Translations under genes and position numbers: made by a program
The notes under the pieces: model-generated
What the model saw: only the letters and a program-made list of their open reading frames with translations
Databases searched by the model: none
Told to the model about the DNA's origin: nothing
Shown: one piece after another, positions 7,401-7,763 of the stretch
How positions within the stretch are numbered: position 1 is the stretch's first letter
Layout: each line of letters starts with the position of its first letter
NCBI GenBank assembly: GCA_003538495.1
Contig: DPSD01000396.1
Coordinates: forward strand, 11,356 to 19,118
From: Accumulibacter sp.
Lineage (GTDB): Bacteria > Pseudomonadota > Gammaproteobacteria > Burkholderiales > Rhodocyclaceae
Reading direction: 5' to 3'
DNA: 7,763 nt

Positions 7401-7763
7401 ATAGAGCGGTACCGCCGCATCGGGCACGGGGTGACGCGCATCCGACAACTGGCCGATCATTCCGACGAAACCCGCACCGGGAAGGTGAGCGGCCAGATAA
7501 ACGTCGCAATCGTCGAAGCTGGTGCTTGTCAACGGCAACGAGTCGATCGGCCAGCCCCCCTTACGACCGGAAGCCAGGGTCGATGCGATCGACCTTGCGC
7601 AGCAGCGCCGGCCACGCCAGCCCGCCGCCCGCGCCCTTGGTGACCTGCTGCCACTGCAGTTGCGCACCCTCGACGATGTGGGGGCTGATTAGTGTGAGTT
7701 CTCCGCCCGCTTGAGCGCGCACCTGCATCATGCAGCTGGTCTCGAAAAAATACATGGCGACGA
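7401..7763 (-). pseudogene. Unidentified minus-strand gene, frame-broken and apparently cut by the IS end
   Basis: I do not recognise this protein. From the right edge one frame is open (V-A-MYFFETSCMM, LTLISPHIVEGAQLQW, VDRIDPGFRS) and stops at TAA 7563-7561. The frame shifted by one base then reads GGWPIDSLPLTSTSFDDCDV, YLAAHLPGAGFVGMIGQ, LSDARHPVPDAAVPLY and continues to a TGA at 7358-7356. Both pieces have GC-rich third positions and protein-like composition, so one gene with a single-base frame break just before 7563 is the simplest reading. The last 14 residues (WTVAYAKPDRTEGT) lie inside the proposed IS end and are probably not native. The start is outside the window; the ATG at 7755 is more likely internal, since the frame stays open to the edge. 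Alternatives are two separate small genes, or a sequencing error beside the six-C run at 7555-7560. No motif gives a function. Confidence 0.45.

Noticed and set aside
7101..7643. 180-codon plus-strand frame after pbpC
   Set aside because: It runs antisense to the orfA relic and the unidentified gene. Its product is rich in Arg, Pro and Ala and has no recognisable motif, and the minus strand gives better protein sequence.
1..7763. CRISPR array, tRNA, rRNA or tandem repeats
   Set aside because: No regularly spaced repeats, cloverleaf-like sequence or rRNA-like stretch was found on reading through.

Overview
The window is GC-rich DNA, probably from a Gram-negative proteobacterium. Two features suggest this: the strongly GC-biased third codon positions, and a periplasmic alpha-2-macroglobulin (A2M) gene directly followed by a penicillin-binding protein 1C gene, a pairing known from proteobacteria such as E. 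coli (yfhM-pbpC). A betaproteobacterium, perhaps of the Rhodocyclales or Accumulibacter type, would fit the codon use and the IS3-type remnant. That placement is a weak guess.

Layout. Positions 3-4637 (+) hold most of a bacterial A2M gene. It is open at the left edge, so the N-terminus with any signal peptide or lipobox is missing, but it keeps an intact CAEQ thioester motif. A 96-base gap follows, then 4734-7052 (+) holds a complete pbpC of 772 codons. It has a membrane anchor, a GT51 glycosyltransferase domain, a transpeptidase domain with all three active-site motifs, and the C-terminal domain typical of PBP1C. A GC-rich hairpin lies just after its stop.

From about 7100 to the right edge the character changes. 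On the minus strand lies a decayed IS3-family orfA remnant (about 7106-7352), with a probable IS end near 7400. Beyond it is the tail of an unidentified minus-strand gene (7401-7763), which shows one frame break and appears to be cut by the IS end. This right-hand stretch looks like a scar of past transposition.

How the genes work together. By family knowledge, bacterial A2M is a periplasmic protease trap, and PBP1C is an inner-membrane bifunctional peptidoglycan synthase. The pair is thought to couple defence against invading proteases with repair of damaged cell wall. I found no CRISPR array, tRNA or rRNA. I see no clearly new system; the least explained part is the broken minus-strand gene at the right edge.
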